Below are positions 11,627 through 23,330 of a DNA stretch of 64,000 nt, one piece after another. The DNA comes from Trichopria drosophilae (Eukaryota > Arthropoda > Insecta > Hymenoptera > Diapriidae), in contig CM059586.1 in the NCBI GenBank assembly GCA_030407085.1, positions 34,955,501 through 35,019,500 of the forward strand. The letters are read 5' to 3'. Both the position numbers and the translations under genes were made by a program. The stretch's first letter is position 1, and each line of letters begins with the position of its first letter. A model generated the notes under the pieces. It ran no database searches and was not told where the DNA came from. It was given only the letters and a program-made list of their open reading frames with translations.

Positions 11627-12732
11627 TATTATTCCACCATTATAAAAAATAGTGCAGAATAGTGAGAAAAATGTACTTTACATGAATTATTGAAGCATAA
11701 TTAGTAACCGTAAAATATGGCATAAAAACGGAGTATTGCAATAAAAATAAAGATTTTGGAATATTCCTATACAAAATAAAGAACAAATGCAACAAATGTT
11801 ATTTTTTAGACATTTATAAAAATATATCTGATCGTTATAGACGAAAATACTTTTGGGCTGGGCAAACTAATTTCAGAAAGCTATAAAGGAAAACGAACGA
11901 GCGGTAAAGGTATATTACAGCAGGAGGAAGAGGAAGAAACGTGGCGGACAGGTGTTCTAAAAAGTGCGGCCGTGGAAGAAGCCCAAAAAAGCCGAAAGGC
12001 GGGAAGAGGCGCCTCGCCGCCGATCATCCCGAACATGTAGTAAGGACTATAGTTAAAGAAAGGGACGGAAAAAACAAGCCAACCATAAAATTCGAAAAAA
12101 AAACTCCCCGGAATAAGTAATTTACCTGAAACCTTTCATAATTCATTATCTAATTTCGCCGGAGCGTTTGCTTAATATAAAATTAACGTTCCAAACTGGA
12201 TTGAAAATTCACCTATCGGGCTGATTTCATTTGGTCTGTGTTGGTACGAGGTTAGGAAAAATGGCTAGTGCAGGAATGTAAAAGAGGTGCAAATAAGTTT
12301 GCGAAAACAAACCGTCAAGTGAGAAAGGGTGTATGAAAGATCGTTAGAAAAAAGGGAAAGGGCGCCTTGAAAGGGAGCTTGATAGGGGGCACAACGACCC
12401 ACTAAAATGGTCCCTTTACAATGGACTTGGAAAATGTGGAGAAATCTTGCTGGATGCAGGCAGACAAAACGTAGTAAGGGGACAGGATGGAGAAGTGATC
12501 GGGTTCACACAGTACTAGTGATTTTAGGTACGAAACGAGGATCGAAGGGGACGATTAAGGGCCGCTCCAACCAGGGGCGTGGTACGAGGGGAAGGGGGAC
12601 AAAACGAGCGGCATCAGTTGCCCCCATCGACCGATCCCAACAGCAGGTGATTTTCTCTCTTACATCCTTCGGAGAAAATGAGCGAGAAAAGGAAGAAAAA
12701 GGCAAAGGCTGTGATAAATATCCAAGGAATAA
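11627..12732 (+). other. Purine-rich strand-skewed segment with broken frames
   Basis: The plus strand is strongly enriched in A and G, which removes stops and gives several long frames (for example 12407-12901, 164 codons, rich in K, R, E and G). Segments such as 11940-12120 are GC-richer and basic in translation. No single frame stays open and no domain is clear, so the 164-codon frame may be a composition artefact over a dead element. Confidence 0.3.
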
Positions 12733-12981
12733 AGACAAAATGATAGAGTTGGTAGTACGAAAAAGAGGAAGAACCATCGTGTCGAAGAGCCTCCAGAGAA
12801 AGAGGTGTATGTCTGTGGAACTCACGATAAAAAAAAATTTAGAATTGATACAGGAAAAGAAGGGACTGAGGGCGAAAGAGAAAAAACACGTGATAAATTA
12901 GAAATGAGAAAAGTCGAATTTCATAAATTTCAGACGATTCCATCGAAAGGGAAGATACAAATTGCAGATACGAAAACTATC
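12733..12981 (+). pseudogene. Possible retroelement protease remnant
   Basis: An 83-codon open frame between stops contains FRIDTGKEG (DTG at 12847-12855). About 35 residues later follows TIPSKGKIQIA. A D-T-G triad with a downstream hydrophobic-P-x-x-G-x-I pattern resembles retroviral-type aspartic proteases of LTR retroelements. The usual D-T-G-A and following hydrophobic residues are not kept (K-E-G instead), there is no reverse transcriptase or LTR, and the ends are undefined. It overlaps the 164-codon frame at 12407-12901 in a different phase. Treat it as a tentative dead fragment. Confidence 0.28.
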
Positions 12982-13255
12982 TAGGAATTCGGATATCGAA
13001 GGAACAAAGGGGAGTCAATATTTTGTTACTAACTGAGTTACAGAACAAGTTTCCTGTTTTTGTCCAGAAATGAATTAAATATAAGAATTATAACAATACA
13101 ATTAGTTTTAATATCATCTCTTTTAGATTAGTTAATTCACTGGTGGAAAATAAACGAATTAACAAGTCTTACACACTAAGTATACTTTCTTTAGAAAAAT
13201 GACTCTGCCCAACAAAATTTTGTTGATCAATCCAAGACAGCCAATCCTAATAGGA

Positions 13256-13346
13256 TTTTTTTATACAGTGTGCATAAAGTGCGGCTTGTTACACATTTTA
13301 GACATTTTTTTAAATGCACTTTACGCACACTTGCATCAAAAAATAT
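13256..13346. mobile_element. Short inverted-repeat element (GTGCGTAAAGTGC type)
   Basis: The left arm ATACAGTGTGCATAAAGTGC and the right arm, read in reverse complement as TGATGCAAGTGTGCGTAAAG followed by TGCA, are inverted copies around a 30-bp centre. The same end motif, TTTTTGATACACGTGTGCGT, occurs inside the foldback element at 18958. This looks like a small MITE family. No target duplication was certain. Confidence 0.45.
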
Positions 13347-13604
13347 TGTTCGACGCACGTGCAAACATTTTTTTGTACCAATAAAATTCTGGATTGGCAC
13401 TGGTCTTTGAATCATTTAGGTTTAAAAGTATTAAAAAATTCATATTTTGCAGTCTAAATACTGTTCTTTGAGATCTAAAAATAAATTAGGTAGCGTTTAC
13501 AATACATAAGTATCGATTGTCCGAAGGCTCCACAATTCCGCTCAATGGATTTATGTATACTTTCTTAGAGACATGATTAAATCTACTATTAGAAAGTAAA
13601 TTTT

Positions 13605-13830
13605 TATTCAGTGTTTATCATTTTCACTGATTACCAGTGTACAGTCAGATTTTAAAAATTCAAAATGACGGACCCAATATATGGCAGACACAATAAATGT
13701 CGTTCGAAATGTCATGAAACTTGTTAATCGAGACGCGTGGCGCTGCTGATTAAGAATTTCAAGACAAAGTTCAAGATATAAAAATTGCGGATAAAATATG
13801 GCGGACATAAAAAAATCTTGTATCAAAAAA
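13605..13830 (+). repeat. Dispersed ATGGCGGATC-type repeat, two tandem cores
   Basis: Two copies of the core lie about 120 bp apart: TTCAAAATGACGGACCCAAT (near 13660) and AAATATGGCGGACATAAA (near 13793). Each follows a CTGATTA-type lead-in. The spacing matches the roughly 120-bp tandem period seen at 36.4 kb, so this family can form short tandem arrays. Confidence 0.5.
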
Positions 13831-15976
13831 TGTACATGCAATCACATTGAGGCGCCTGCGAACACAAAAACTGTTCCTAGTTATTTAAAATATGTTCAAT
13901 ACATATATTCGTTCTTTTGGGCCTTAAAGGCCAATTTTCGAGATTGCAGTTCGTTCTAACCGGACTGTTGCATTATGTTAGTTTATTGTTTTCTGCGCGT
14001 TCAAATAATGCAAAAAACACGCATTATCTTTTACACATTTCAACGTAAATTGCTAAAACTTAGAGCTAATCAATTATTTTCAAGGTTAGATTCAGATTCT
14101 AAGGACAAAATTTTACAGGAATTGACTGAACATTTGTTGAAATTTTGTTGGGGTGTGTAATCATAATTTGTAAATCTGTATTATGATTATCGAACTGTTA
14201 TTGTTCATATCTTCAAAGCTGCTCTTTCGTATGCCGATGAAAAAATCCAGAAAAAAAGTTCTTTTTTTTTTAAATAAATAAGAAACACTGATTTTTCATT
14301 GTTTGTTTTTATAAATAAATATTTTTTTTGATGGAAAAACATATATTTGCCTTCGTGTTTCCGAAATATATAAGAGCATACCTAGAAAAATTGTAGATCC
14401 CTTTAAAATTTGTAAATGGTAGTCCTTACATGTTTTCTTTCTGCCGTTCGCAGAACTGTTTGTTTCCGGAAATTTCTGTAGTTGTTGACTACGAGCTTGA
14501 AGTCAAAATTGCAGAGAACAAAAAGGGATAATGATTATGGTCCATATTTTTAGTCTAATTCGTTGGTTTTCGTCAAAACAATCCTGAAGTTCCATTTATA
14601 TCATTTTTTGAAGCAGTTGACCTCGATACGAGTCAAAATTGGTGTATACAAAATCGCAAATTCAATATATCCGATACTTGCGGCTGAATTCTTTATTTAT
14701 TATTAATAAGTCTGAGATTTTACTTTATCAGGTATCTGCAACTGTTTGTCATAATTCTGAAGTCAGAATTAAACAATTCAAGATTGGCCGCCTCAAAGTG
14801 GCAGTGGCTTAAACTAAATGCATTATTTTCTCTTCAATCGTATGCATATTTTTTTGACTATTTCATTATTGTAAAGAGTACCTGAGAACATCGTTTCAAT
14901 AAGAGTGGATTTAGTGAAATTCCACTATAAAAAAAGTTGCCATTCTTTTAAGAAGAGTATGGATAACACAAAAGTAGATTAGCCGCCACGCCACGAGGAG
15001 CACTCGCGACTCTCGCGGTTCTATTTTTCTCTCGTTATGAAAACATATTTCTATATTGTACATTAGGCGGCTTAAAGGAAATTAATTTTTTCTTTCAGAA
15101 GTAAAATAATAAATCGAACGCACTGAGTATATTAGTGTGATGTATCTACTCTTATAATGGAGTGAAATAATGTTCTTAAAAAACTAAGGTAAGGTAAGGT
15201 TACGTGACATTTTTTCTGACTTTTCTCGATGGTTTTCGAAAGAGTGCCCGGAAAAATATCAAACATGATTGGTTAGTGAAATTTATATTTTTGAAAATGC
15301 ATTATTAAAAAAAATAAATATAAAAATTCTTGGCATTTGGGCATTAACAAATGTTTGAAGAAATCATACTTTCAATTGCAATTCATTACAGGAATTTTTT
15401 TAAATAACAGATATTTTAAGGGGCGATTCTGACTATGTGAAGTATTTGTCCAAAAAAGTCCAACAAATTATTCATTTATTAGTTTATACGAGGAATTCAA
15501 CGTAAAAAATTGTATAACATTTTTGTAACAAAAAAAAATCTATGTAAATATTATGTATACCTGTTCTTTTACGTTCTCCAGAATTTAAAAAAAATTTTAA
15601 TCAATATAGTGAATTTTAATATGTATTTTTTTAAATTCACAAAATTAATTTAAATATTACAAAAAAAGTGCTGAATTTTTAAAAGACCCACTTTTTGCTG
15701 AAAAAAAAACATTGTTTTTTGGTTTCTATTGAATTCTTCGTAAAAAATGATTAGAAAATTCATTTTTTTGTATTTTTTGAAGGATTATTTAATGGAACTA
15801 AATCTGTACCTAAACCGTACTCTTATTAATCATAAGAAAGAAAATGCAGGTAATAAAACGTGGATTGGGTCACATTATAATTTAACACTCCGGGAGTATA
15901 ACTCAATTTTGCGCCCTGTCAACGCAAATTGTCTAGTCCCACCCCGTCGTTTAAAAAAAAAAATCCTAAGCAATAT
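13831..15976. other. Non-coding AT-rich DNA
   Basis: No gene is seen. There are short (TAAGG)3-like steps near 15186 and an imperfect inverted pair around 14980-15075 (TTAGCCGCC and GGCGGCTTA). Open frames such as 13975-14160 lack family features. Confidence 0.45.
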
Positions 15977-16066
15977 GGGCGAAATATCGATCTTCGACGA
16001 GTGCGAAGGTGACGATCACATTCCTCGAAGATCGATAATTGCGCCCTTGTTACATAATACACTATT
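15977..16066. repeat. GGGCGAAATATCGATC hairpin repeat, truncated copy
   Basis: GGGCGAAATATCGATCTTCG (15977) and the reverse complement of 16023-16046 (GGGCGCAATTATCGATCTTC) form a hairpin. It is followed by TTACATAATACACTATT, which matches the end of the fuller element at 30401-30734. Only the right end is recognisable here. Confidence 0.5.
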
Positions 16067-17340
16067 TTACAAGGAACCAATTTTTTTCAGTAGAATTGTA
16101 GATAACATCGTTATTATATATAGTTTAAATCATAATATGTGGACATATTTCTAATACGAATTTACTTAATATAGGTTCGAAATAACTGAAATTTACCATT
16201 ATCTTAAATATATGAACTATAATAAACAGAAGTTGTATTGTACGCAGCCAATACGATTAAAGCCACAATCTAATGTGTAATAGCTACAAAATTCACGTCT
16301 GAAGCGTAGTCTAATTGTCCATGTCATATTTTTCCAATTTACCTTGTATTTTTCTACATCGTGAAGATTCGGTATGATTCGAAATTCGTGCGCTTTGTTG
16401 CGTTTTGAGCACAAATTTCGTTTCGGCTTTAATGGCATTTCGGGGCGTGAGTTTCACTAGAGTTCCCTCAATTTCATTGGAAAAGTTCGACGTTCAAGAG
16501 TTACGAATAGAATTCGTTACGAGACTCAAATTCTGTTGTTTTGTCGCCACTGGTTCGCATTGGGTCACGAACGAAGTTCAAAGCATTGATTTAAGCGATG
16601 AAAGTCACGAATTATTACGCATATAGGTATCGATACATAGTTTGATAACACTGTGCTGCTCTTGTAAATGAGAGACTTTGTATATTATACAATTCGTAAT
16701 TTGGTAGTTTTTGTCTTTAAAGCACTATAAGTTGAAAGTTGAGTATAGTAAAAGAATTAAATTGTAGACAAGCGAACGGAAAAGATCTACTTTCCATAAT
16801 GTTTTTGGTAGAATTTCAAGTCTTGGATGGAATTTAGTTAAAAATTTGAAGGGACACTTTTTCTTCCCAATTTTGCTTGAAATAGGCCAATTTGAATTTC
16901 ATAAATGTACCATAATCTCTTAACCAATTACCTAAAAATCATGTCGATAAGGAAAATCACCATTTGTTGCTCCATTATAAATGTAAACAAAAATATCCGA
17001 GCTGTGAATAAAATCACGTTATGTCACAAATAAAAAAAAGTCCAATTTTTGAAAAAAAAAAAACAATAGAACGATCGTGGTTTCCAAAGTAACATCTATA
17101 AAAGGATAAGATGGTGCTTGAATCCAATCGCGATGTTGGATTTCAATTTGTTCAAATGTCCATTTAGACCATCATTATATTGAAAATAAACTTATTACCC
17201 AAGACAATTTATTATTTTTCTTTTTACTTTTTTAAGATGAACATTAAGATTTGTTCTACGTATAATTTGGGAGAATGATATTTTGACTATGCATTGCTGC
17301 GCCGTCTAGTGCTCACTTTAAAGAAGCACGCAAATTACAC
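16067..17340. other. Non-coding, no supported gene
   Basis: A slightly GC-richer patch at 16217-16626 has short frames on both strands, but no splice-site and codon pattern singles one out. Confidence 0.4.
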
Positions 17341-17480
17341 TGGGTCAAAAAAAAGTCGATATCAAAATGGCGGACTCAATATGATGGGTTTTGGGGTCGC
17401 TGATTATGAAATTGATGTTATAAAGTACAGACTGAAAATGGCGGATCTAATATGGCAGATCTAATATGGCGGATCGAGTG
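17289..17480 (+). repeat. Dispersed repeat with triple ATGGCGGA core
   Basis: AAAATGGCGGACTCAATATG (near 17364), GAAAATGGCGGATCTAATATG (near 17437) and AATATGGCGGATCGAG (near 17463) occur in tandem, with GGGGTCGCTGATTATGAA between. This is the clearest copy of the family. A CTCF-like word lies at its left side (minus strand GCACTAGACGGCGC, 17299-17312). Confidence 0.55.
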
Positions 17481-18049
17481 TCGCTGTGGGTGCTGGGGTC
17501 GTTGAACTGTATTTTGAAGAAACTCATATTTGAAAACATTATTCACTCGTGATAACATTTGTCGCATGGAACATGATTTTCTGACTCGAGGAAACGCTTT
17601 TTGAACCAAATTTTAAGCCTCATTAAGCGTGTTTAACTATGCCTGTGCGTAGGAATCATTTCTTACAGTATAGGGGAATGCATTATGTCTAACTTTTCAA
17701 AAATGTGTTATACAAAGGATTTCAAAATTTTTAACGTAATGATTGCCGAAGCATTTTGAACCGTAACCCTCGCTGTCACAGAGGCCATATGCACTATAAA
17801 TATAGTTTTCTATATATTTTATCGGGTACGTCGTTATAGCACGTGTCTTGTGGCTGGAATGAAGGATCCCCAAAAAAGTATGGCTCGAAAAAATAATCCA
17901 CCACATGTCGATCGGAGATTGTTTTTCCCGAAGGCGTACGCCGCCGTCGATGAGATGCACGTATCCTATTCCTCCTCTACATAGGGCATGTGTCACGTGA
18001 AAAACGAGACGCGGACGATTCCGTAAAATACGTGCCGTTCAACCGTATA

Positions 18050-18178
18050 CTAGAGGGCGGCTGCGCGGGATGCTAATGCGTTATTTCGATGCACCGCATC
18101 GGACGTTTCGCATTCACCGCAAAAAGGGCAGGTGTGTACCGTGGCCTGGCCGGTTTTCTTCCAGATAGAATACATATA
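18050..18178 (-). pseudogene. LINE-like C-terminal fragment
   Basis: The minus strand encodes YSIWKKTGQATVHTCPFCGE followed by CETSDAVH and then a stop. The pattern W/L-x-K-x-G...CPxCGxxE-T resembles the C-terminal zinc-knuckle region of non-LTR (R1/jockey/LOA-like) reverse transcriptases. The piece is very short, the usual HVL...CP continuation is broken, and the foldback element cuts in directly 5' of it. The GC-rich DNA beyond the foldback element (19283-19520, minus) could be the other side of the same dead element, but that part is unrecognised. Confidence 0.3.
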
Positions 18179-19279
18179 CAGGGTGTCCCAGAACTCCCGC
18201 ATAATAATGCAGGGGGTGAATCTTGACACCATTCTGAGCAAAAAAGTTTAATACCAAATTGCGATCTGAAGCTCAGAATTTAAGTGGCGAGCCATTGACG
18301 TTTCAAAAAAAAAATACTTGAACGAATTATGGCTTATTTTGAAGGCTTTTTTATAGAGCTACAACTTACCTCAGAGAGCATATGACTTGCAATGAATATT
18401 TCGCCAGACATAGACCTAAATAGGGTAAAAAGGGCCTTTTTTGGGGGGGGGGGGGGGTTTCCGCGTCTAACTCATTTCCGTAAAAAGCTAGCGAAATATC
18501 ATATAGAACAACGTTTAGAGCTTGAAAAGGCGAAGAATTTCCCCCTCATACGTTTCCTTTTGATGAAAATTAAGTCCGTGGGGAGACGTTAAAAATAAAA
18601 AAATTGGAGAAAAATAGATTTGGTATTGCTGAATCGCGTTTTTCGCCTATTCTCTGATTTTTAACGCCCCCCCCCCCCCATGGGCTCAATTTTTGTAAAA
18701 ACGAAACGTGTTAGTGGGCAAATTCTTCGCCTTATCATGATCTACAATATTGTTGCGTATGCTATTTCGCTAGCATTTTACTTAGCTTAGCAAAAAAAGG
18801 CCATTTTTACCCTTATTATGTCAATAACTGGCGAAATATTCATTGCAGGTCATATGCTCTCCGAGGTAAGTTGTAGCTCTTTGAAAAACCTTCAATATCC
18901 GCCATCATTCGTTAAAGTAATTTTAAAACGAGCCGAGTTATTGCAAAAAAAAATATATTTTTGATACACGTGTGCGTAAAGTAGACACTTTACGGACTCC
19001 TTTTAGTATGATTTTACGGACTGATCTCTGCACTTTATGGACTAAAAATAGTAGATAAAGCTCCCACTTTTGCGAACAGTGTATCAAAAAATAGTGTTCG
19101 CTCCTCGGCGTAAAATTGAACTTTACGGCCTAGGACCGAAAAGTACTATTTTTTTTTAAACAATGGCTCGCCACTCAAATTCTGATCTTCAGATCCCATT
19201 TTGGTATGAACCTGTTTTGCTCAGAATGATGTCAAGAGTTACCCCCTGCAATATTATGCGGGAGTTCTGGGACACCCTG
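18179..19279. mobile_element. 1.1-kb foldback transposon ending CAGGGTGTCCC
   Basis: Both ends read CAGGGTGTCCCAGAACTCCC inward and the similarity continues for hundreds of bases, so nearly the whole element is one imperfect inverted repeat (left arm about 18179-18600, right arm about 18640-19279). It is bordered by TA (or TATA) on both sides. The left arm holds a run of 15 G (18443-18457) and the right arm a run of 13 C (18667-18679), at non-equivalent places in the arms. There is no transposase. The right arm is enlarged by about 190 bp of nested short palindromes (18958-19150). The TA duplication suggests Tc1/mariner-type mobilisation, but the ends alone do not prove it. Confidence 0.75.
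18958..19150. mobile_element. Nested palindromic insertion in foldback arm
   Basis: This segment is absent from the left arm. It begins TTTTTGATACACGTGTGCGT and its first part ends GTGTATCAAAAAATA at about 19095, a short inverted repeat. Then comes GTGTTCGC...AAGTACTATTTT with a TTTACGGCCTAGGACCG centre. Its ends match the small element at 13256-13346, so it probably inserted after the foldback element formed. Confidence 0.45.
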
Positions 19280-20880
19280 TATATTATGTACGGGACACAA
19301 CCAGGATTCCATCTACTGGGTCTTTTTTCGAAAGGACTGTTTTTTATGTCTGCCTCAGGCCTCGCGAATACGAAAGTCGTCCGATTATCGTTCAATATCG
19401 GCCCGTCAATGCTGCCAATAATAATCCGTACCTGCCGAAATGTCACGTTCGAACTGCTCCGTTCTTTCCACATGGGCATCCTGTCGAGGTCGTATTTTTG
19501 CTTTATGCGTCATAACTCCAAACAAAACTTCAATATACGGTATCAGTCAATTACAATCGAGTGCAGTTGATTTTATTTTTACATGAAGACAATTGCACCT
19601 TTCGGATTTTTTTGTTACTCGCCAGCCCGATACATCTCCATAGGTAAAAGTGATAAAATGTTTTCACGCCGAGAATTTCGCTCCGAAAAAATTGGAACTC
19701 TTGTTCCTGGTACGAGCGTGAGAAAACTCAGAACTGATAATAATTTCCCTTCTAATCCAATTAACAGTTCGATTTTTCCAAATAATAAATAAGTCAATTG
19801 CAGATATCGTACACGGAAAACTGGATAATTTCATAAGTTGCGTGACGAGTTTTATCTTAAATCGCAGAAAAGATGTGTTTTGAACAGGAAACGTGATCTT
19901 GCTGGAGGAAATGAATAAGAATAAACCGAAAACAAGAGCGGACGTAAGGGTCGTTGCTCATTTAGTAACGGCCAGATTATAATTGACATTTCCAATCGGG
20001 GGTTTATACCTATTTTAACCTTTTCCTTGGTTGTATTGGAATCGTTAACCGCATTTTACTAAACAAATTTGTTAGTTAGTGCAAAAACGATTATTTTGAT
20101 CTGTGTCCGAGTACTGAGTCCGAACACAAAAAGTGTTACACCAGACATACAAATGACCAAAAAGTGTTTAAGGACTAGTATTTTTATTTAGGCCTGCATT
20201 TCCTGCTAGTAAGACGAAAATGTTGTTTTGTTTTTTTCTTATTATTATTTTAAGGAATATCTACCAGATTTGTTTAATCCAATTTGTGTATTTCAGTGAC
20301 ATTGGTTAAATGTTATATAAAATGTGACTAAAATTCCATAGAATAATAAATACATGAGGGGGGGAACGTTTTTTTTCTCTACCTCAAAGTACCAAATTTT
20401 GTTCTTGTTATATTGACAAGATCGTTGAAATGATTTTATGGCTTTGATTTTAAAAAAATATGGTTGCTAATATTTTTTATAATAAAAATACTAAGAAACA
20501 GTTCAATAAACGCAAAAATGACTCAACCTTGGTGCTATTCAATAACGTAATTAAACTAGGTGCGTTATGTCGAATCATTTTCATAACAGTAATTCTGTTA
20601 TTAATGTTAGGATTTAAAAAATTCATCACATATAAAAAGAATATATCTGGAAGTTCCAATAATTTTTTATTGCATATTCGACATTTTTTATGGACATTTT
20701 CTGACGAAACCAGGTCGAATTTTGTTATGCAACGGTACGTAAAATTTGATTTTACAAATTTCAGACAGTGCGTAAAGTGACACTTTTTATTAGTAGCTTA
20801 TAAAATATAAGAATATCACTTTACATATTCCGAGGAATTTTGAGCATTTATGCCAAAAAAATGCACTATAGTTGCAAAAT
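19280..20880. other. Non-coding, older element debris at the left
   Basis: 19283-19520 is GC-richer, with an open minus frame (starting MPMWKERSSSNVTFRQVR) that I do not recognise. Because it lies directly across the foldback insertion from the LINE-like fragment, it may belong to the same interrupted element. The rest is AT-rich without signals. Confidence 0.3.
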
Positions 20881-22999
20881 AGTAGTTTTAACGATTTTAA
20901 GTGGAAAATCCAATATGGCGGAAAATCTAAATATTATATTTGTGTGTAGAATCAGTTAAAGCATCTTGGTGAGGATTATCAATATTTTTTTTTTATTTTA
21001 ACACCATTATATTGAATTCGCCATTTTGAACTTTGAAAATAATATTCCAGTAATCCCAAATATCCCTGAGAGTTATTTTTGTAAGAATTTTCCAACGTTT
21101 GGAATTTTTTCGACCTGCCATTATGATTTTTGCAAATTTAAGGGTGATTCTGTAATCTTTAGGTTTTAATATAAGAATATAAGAATAATCTTTAGAAGAA
21201 TGAAATTTCAAACGTTTCATCCATAGAAATATTTAATATAATAAATAAATAAATAAATACTAACCTTACTAATCTGAATGTATTGTTTAACCAGTAAAAT
21301 ATTAAAAGTGAATTTACTTTTAATTCGTATTAAAACTCCAAAACTACGAAAATGTAATTACGTATTTGCAACAAAAATTGACATCAACACTACAATAATA
21401 TGCATTTCTGTAAAATGTGAACTTAACTATTTTGAATGTGATTTTAAAAACGTTTCCTAGTATATCTCTCAGTAAGACAGGTTAATTCATTATGTAAAGA
21501 AGAACAGAACACCTTCACAAATCACAAACGTGACACCTTCGCAGATTTGGCTCTTACGTTGGTGACAGAATTAGGTAAATTTCACATTCCTGCGAAAATG
21601 TTACAAAGTCTTTCTACATTTCATGTGCCCATTCCTTCTAATGATCATTTTAAATTTTTTGGTTTACAAAAAAAAGGATAAGAAGAAATGTATTAGTTTA
21701 AGGCGTAAAATTAAATATTTATAATAATCAAAAAACTTTTACCTGGGTTTTTAATAAAGATATTTATGTTTTGGAGTATACGTATTCTAATAATATTAAA
21801 CGTTGTAAACATGGCATAAGGAGATCAAAATTACATTATTTTCTTCTCAGTTTAGGTAACACGTAGTCCAGCACGCGAATACTGGAGATTGTTGTGTTTT
21901 TTGGAGCACATCTAAGACAGTGAATTTCGAACAAGATCAAGATTTGCATCCAAGACCAATACCGTTTGCGAAATTCTCCTGGAAGACGGACCTTATGGTC
22001 AAAGAGACAATCTCAGTACAATACCGACACTGATGACCGAGACGGAAACTGAATGCAACACCGAGATCAAAACGGAGATTACTATCCGTACTAAGACCAA
22101 GCCTTAAGGGAGTTCTATGGTCACTTAGTCAGTCAAAATAATGTATCATAATGATCAAAACAAGTATAACATTTATAACTTGCCAATACAAATTTTGTAC
22201 ATATTTTATACTTCACGAGTAATTTTTTATTTTAAAATATAATTTGGAAACTTAATGTTACTATTTATATGGATACAACGTTACCAAATGTTTACAACAG
22301 TAACCAAAATAAAATAAAATTGATTAACTGTTATTACTGTTTGTAATTTCAGCACCCGTTGTGTTGCTACCTCTGTTTTTTCTATCAACAAAACAGATTT
22401 GAAAAATACATGTAGCTTCTTCAATTCTTGAACTTGACATATCAATTACAATGTTAAGACAAAAGTAATGTATAAATCGAATAGCTTTTATTAAACTGTC
22501 ACAGACTTGTTCAATAATATCAAATTATCGGGAAAATCTGTCTAAAAAAACTAATGAGAAATATTTTCAATACCAAAACTATTATTAAAATTGATTTTAT
22601 GAAAATTGACGGGTAAAGTTAAAAGATCAAATTACTTAAAATAAATGAATGATTAAATACTCTACCATTTGATTTAAGTATCTTCTCTTGTTTCATTCGC
22701 TGAAGTCAAATGTGCCATATGGCTGACGGAAAAAAAACATCACAGCATTTTCGATTTGTATTTGAATGATGTATATATATTTCGAAGTTTACATAGTCCA
22801 TTTTCAACAGACTATGATTTTTTACATTTTGTTGGATATTTTTTTTAATAAAAGTTACGTTGTTATACCAGGAAAAATTATAATATGACGCTTGGAAAAA
22901 TAATTGAAATATTGGAATCGTTATGTTTTTTAAGCTTACTATGTTTCAGTCACTTATTTTTTGACGATAGTATTTTTTTACATTTGGTATATAGGGTTT
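20881..22999. other. Non-coding with repeat traces
   Basis: Single cores of the dispersed repeat lie near 20913 (CCAATATGGCGGAAAATC) and, reversed, near 21017 (TTCGCCATTTTGAACTT). A short (AAAT)n run lies near 21241. At about 21950-22110 a degenerate tandem of GACC/GAGAC words is seen (CCGAGACGGAAAC, ACCGAGATC, AAGACCAA). No gene was found. Confidence 0.4.
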
Positions 23000-23026
23000 A
23001 TTGAAATTGTTGATTACGCAGTGTCC

Positions 23027-23330
23027 AATTTTCAAAATTGAAAATGCCAGATCCAATATGGCTGACATAGATATTGAATAATCATAATTCTGTCTAATTT
23101 AATGTATGTAGGGGATATTTCAAGCTTACTGACAACGAATTCGGTGTGAGCTATTATGAATTCCACCCCCTTAATGAGAGTGCGATCAAAGTTGAAAGGA
23201 CGCAGAAAATCAGTCTTTACTTAACATAATAGTCGCACCTGTTATAATTTAATACAACTTTGGTAGATCATATTAGATCTTACCTTTTGGATTTTGGAAT
23301 TCGGTTTGCAGATTTGTGATCAACGACCTT
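23027..23330 (+). repeat. Dispersed repeat, long copy (forward)
   Basis: It starts TTCAAAATTGAAAATGCCAG, passes ATCCAATATGGCTGACAT and ends GCAGATTTGTGATCAACGAC. It aligns along its length with the reverse complement of 24917-25141, which makes an inverted pair with a loop of about 1.6 kb. This pair gives the fullest view of the unit, about 230-300 bp. No coding capacity is seen. Confidence 0.6.

Noticed and set aside
12407..12901. 164-codon frame, the longest in the window
   Set aside because: Highly biased K/R/E/G composition from a purine-rich strand. A different phase in the same place gives a more protein-like frame.
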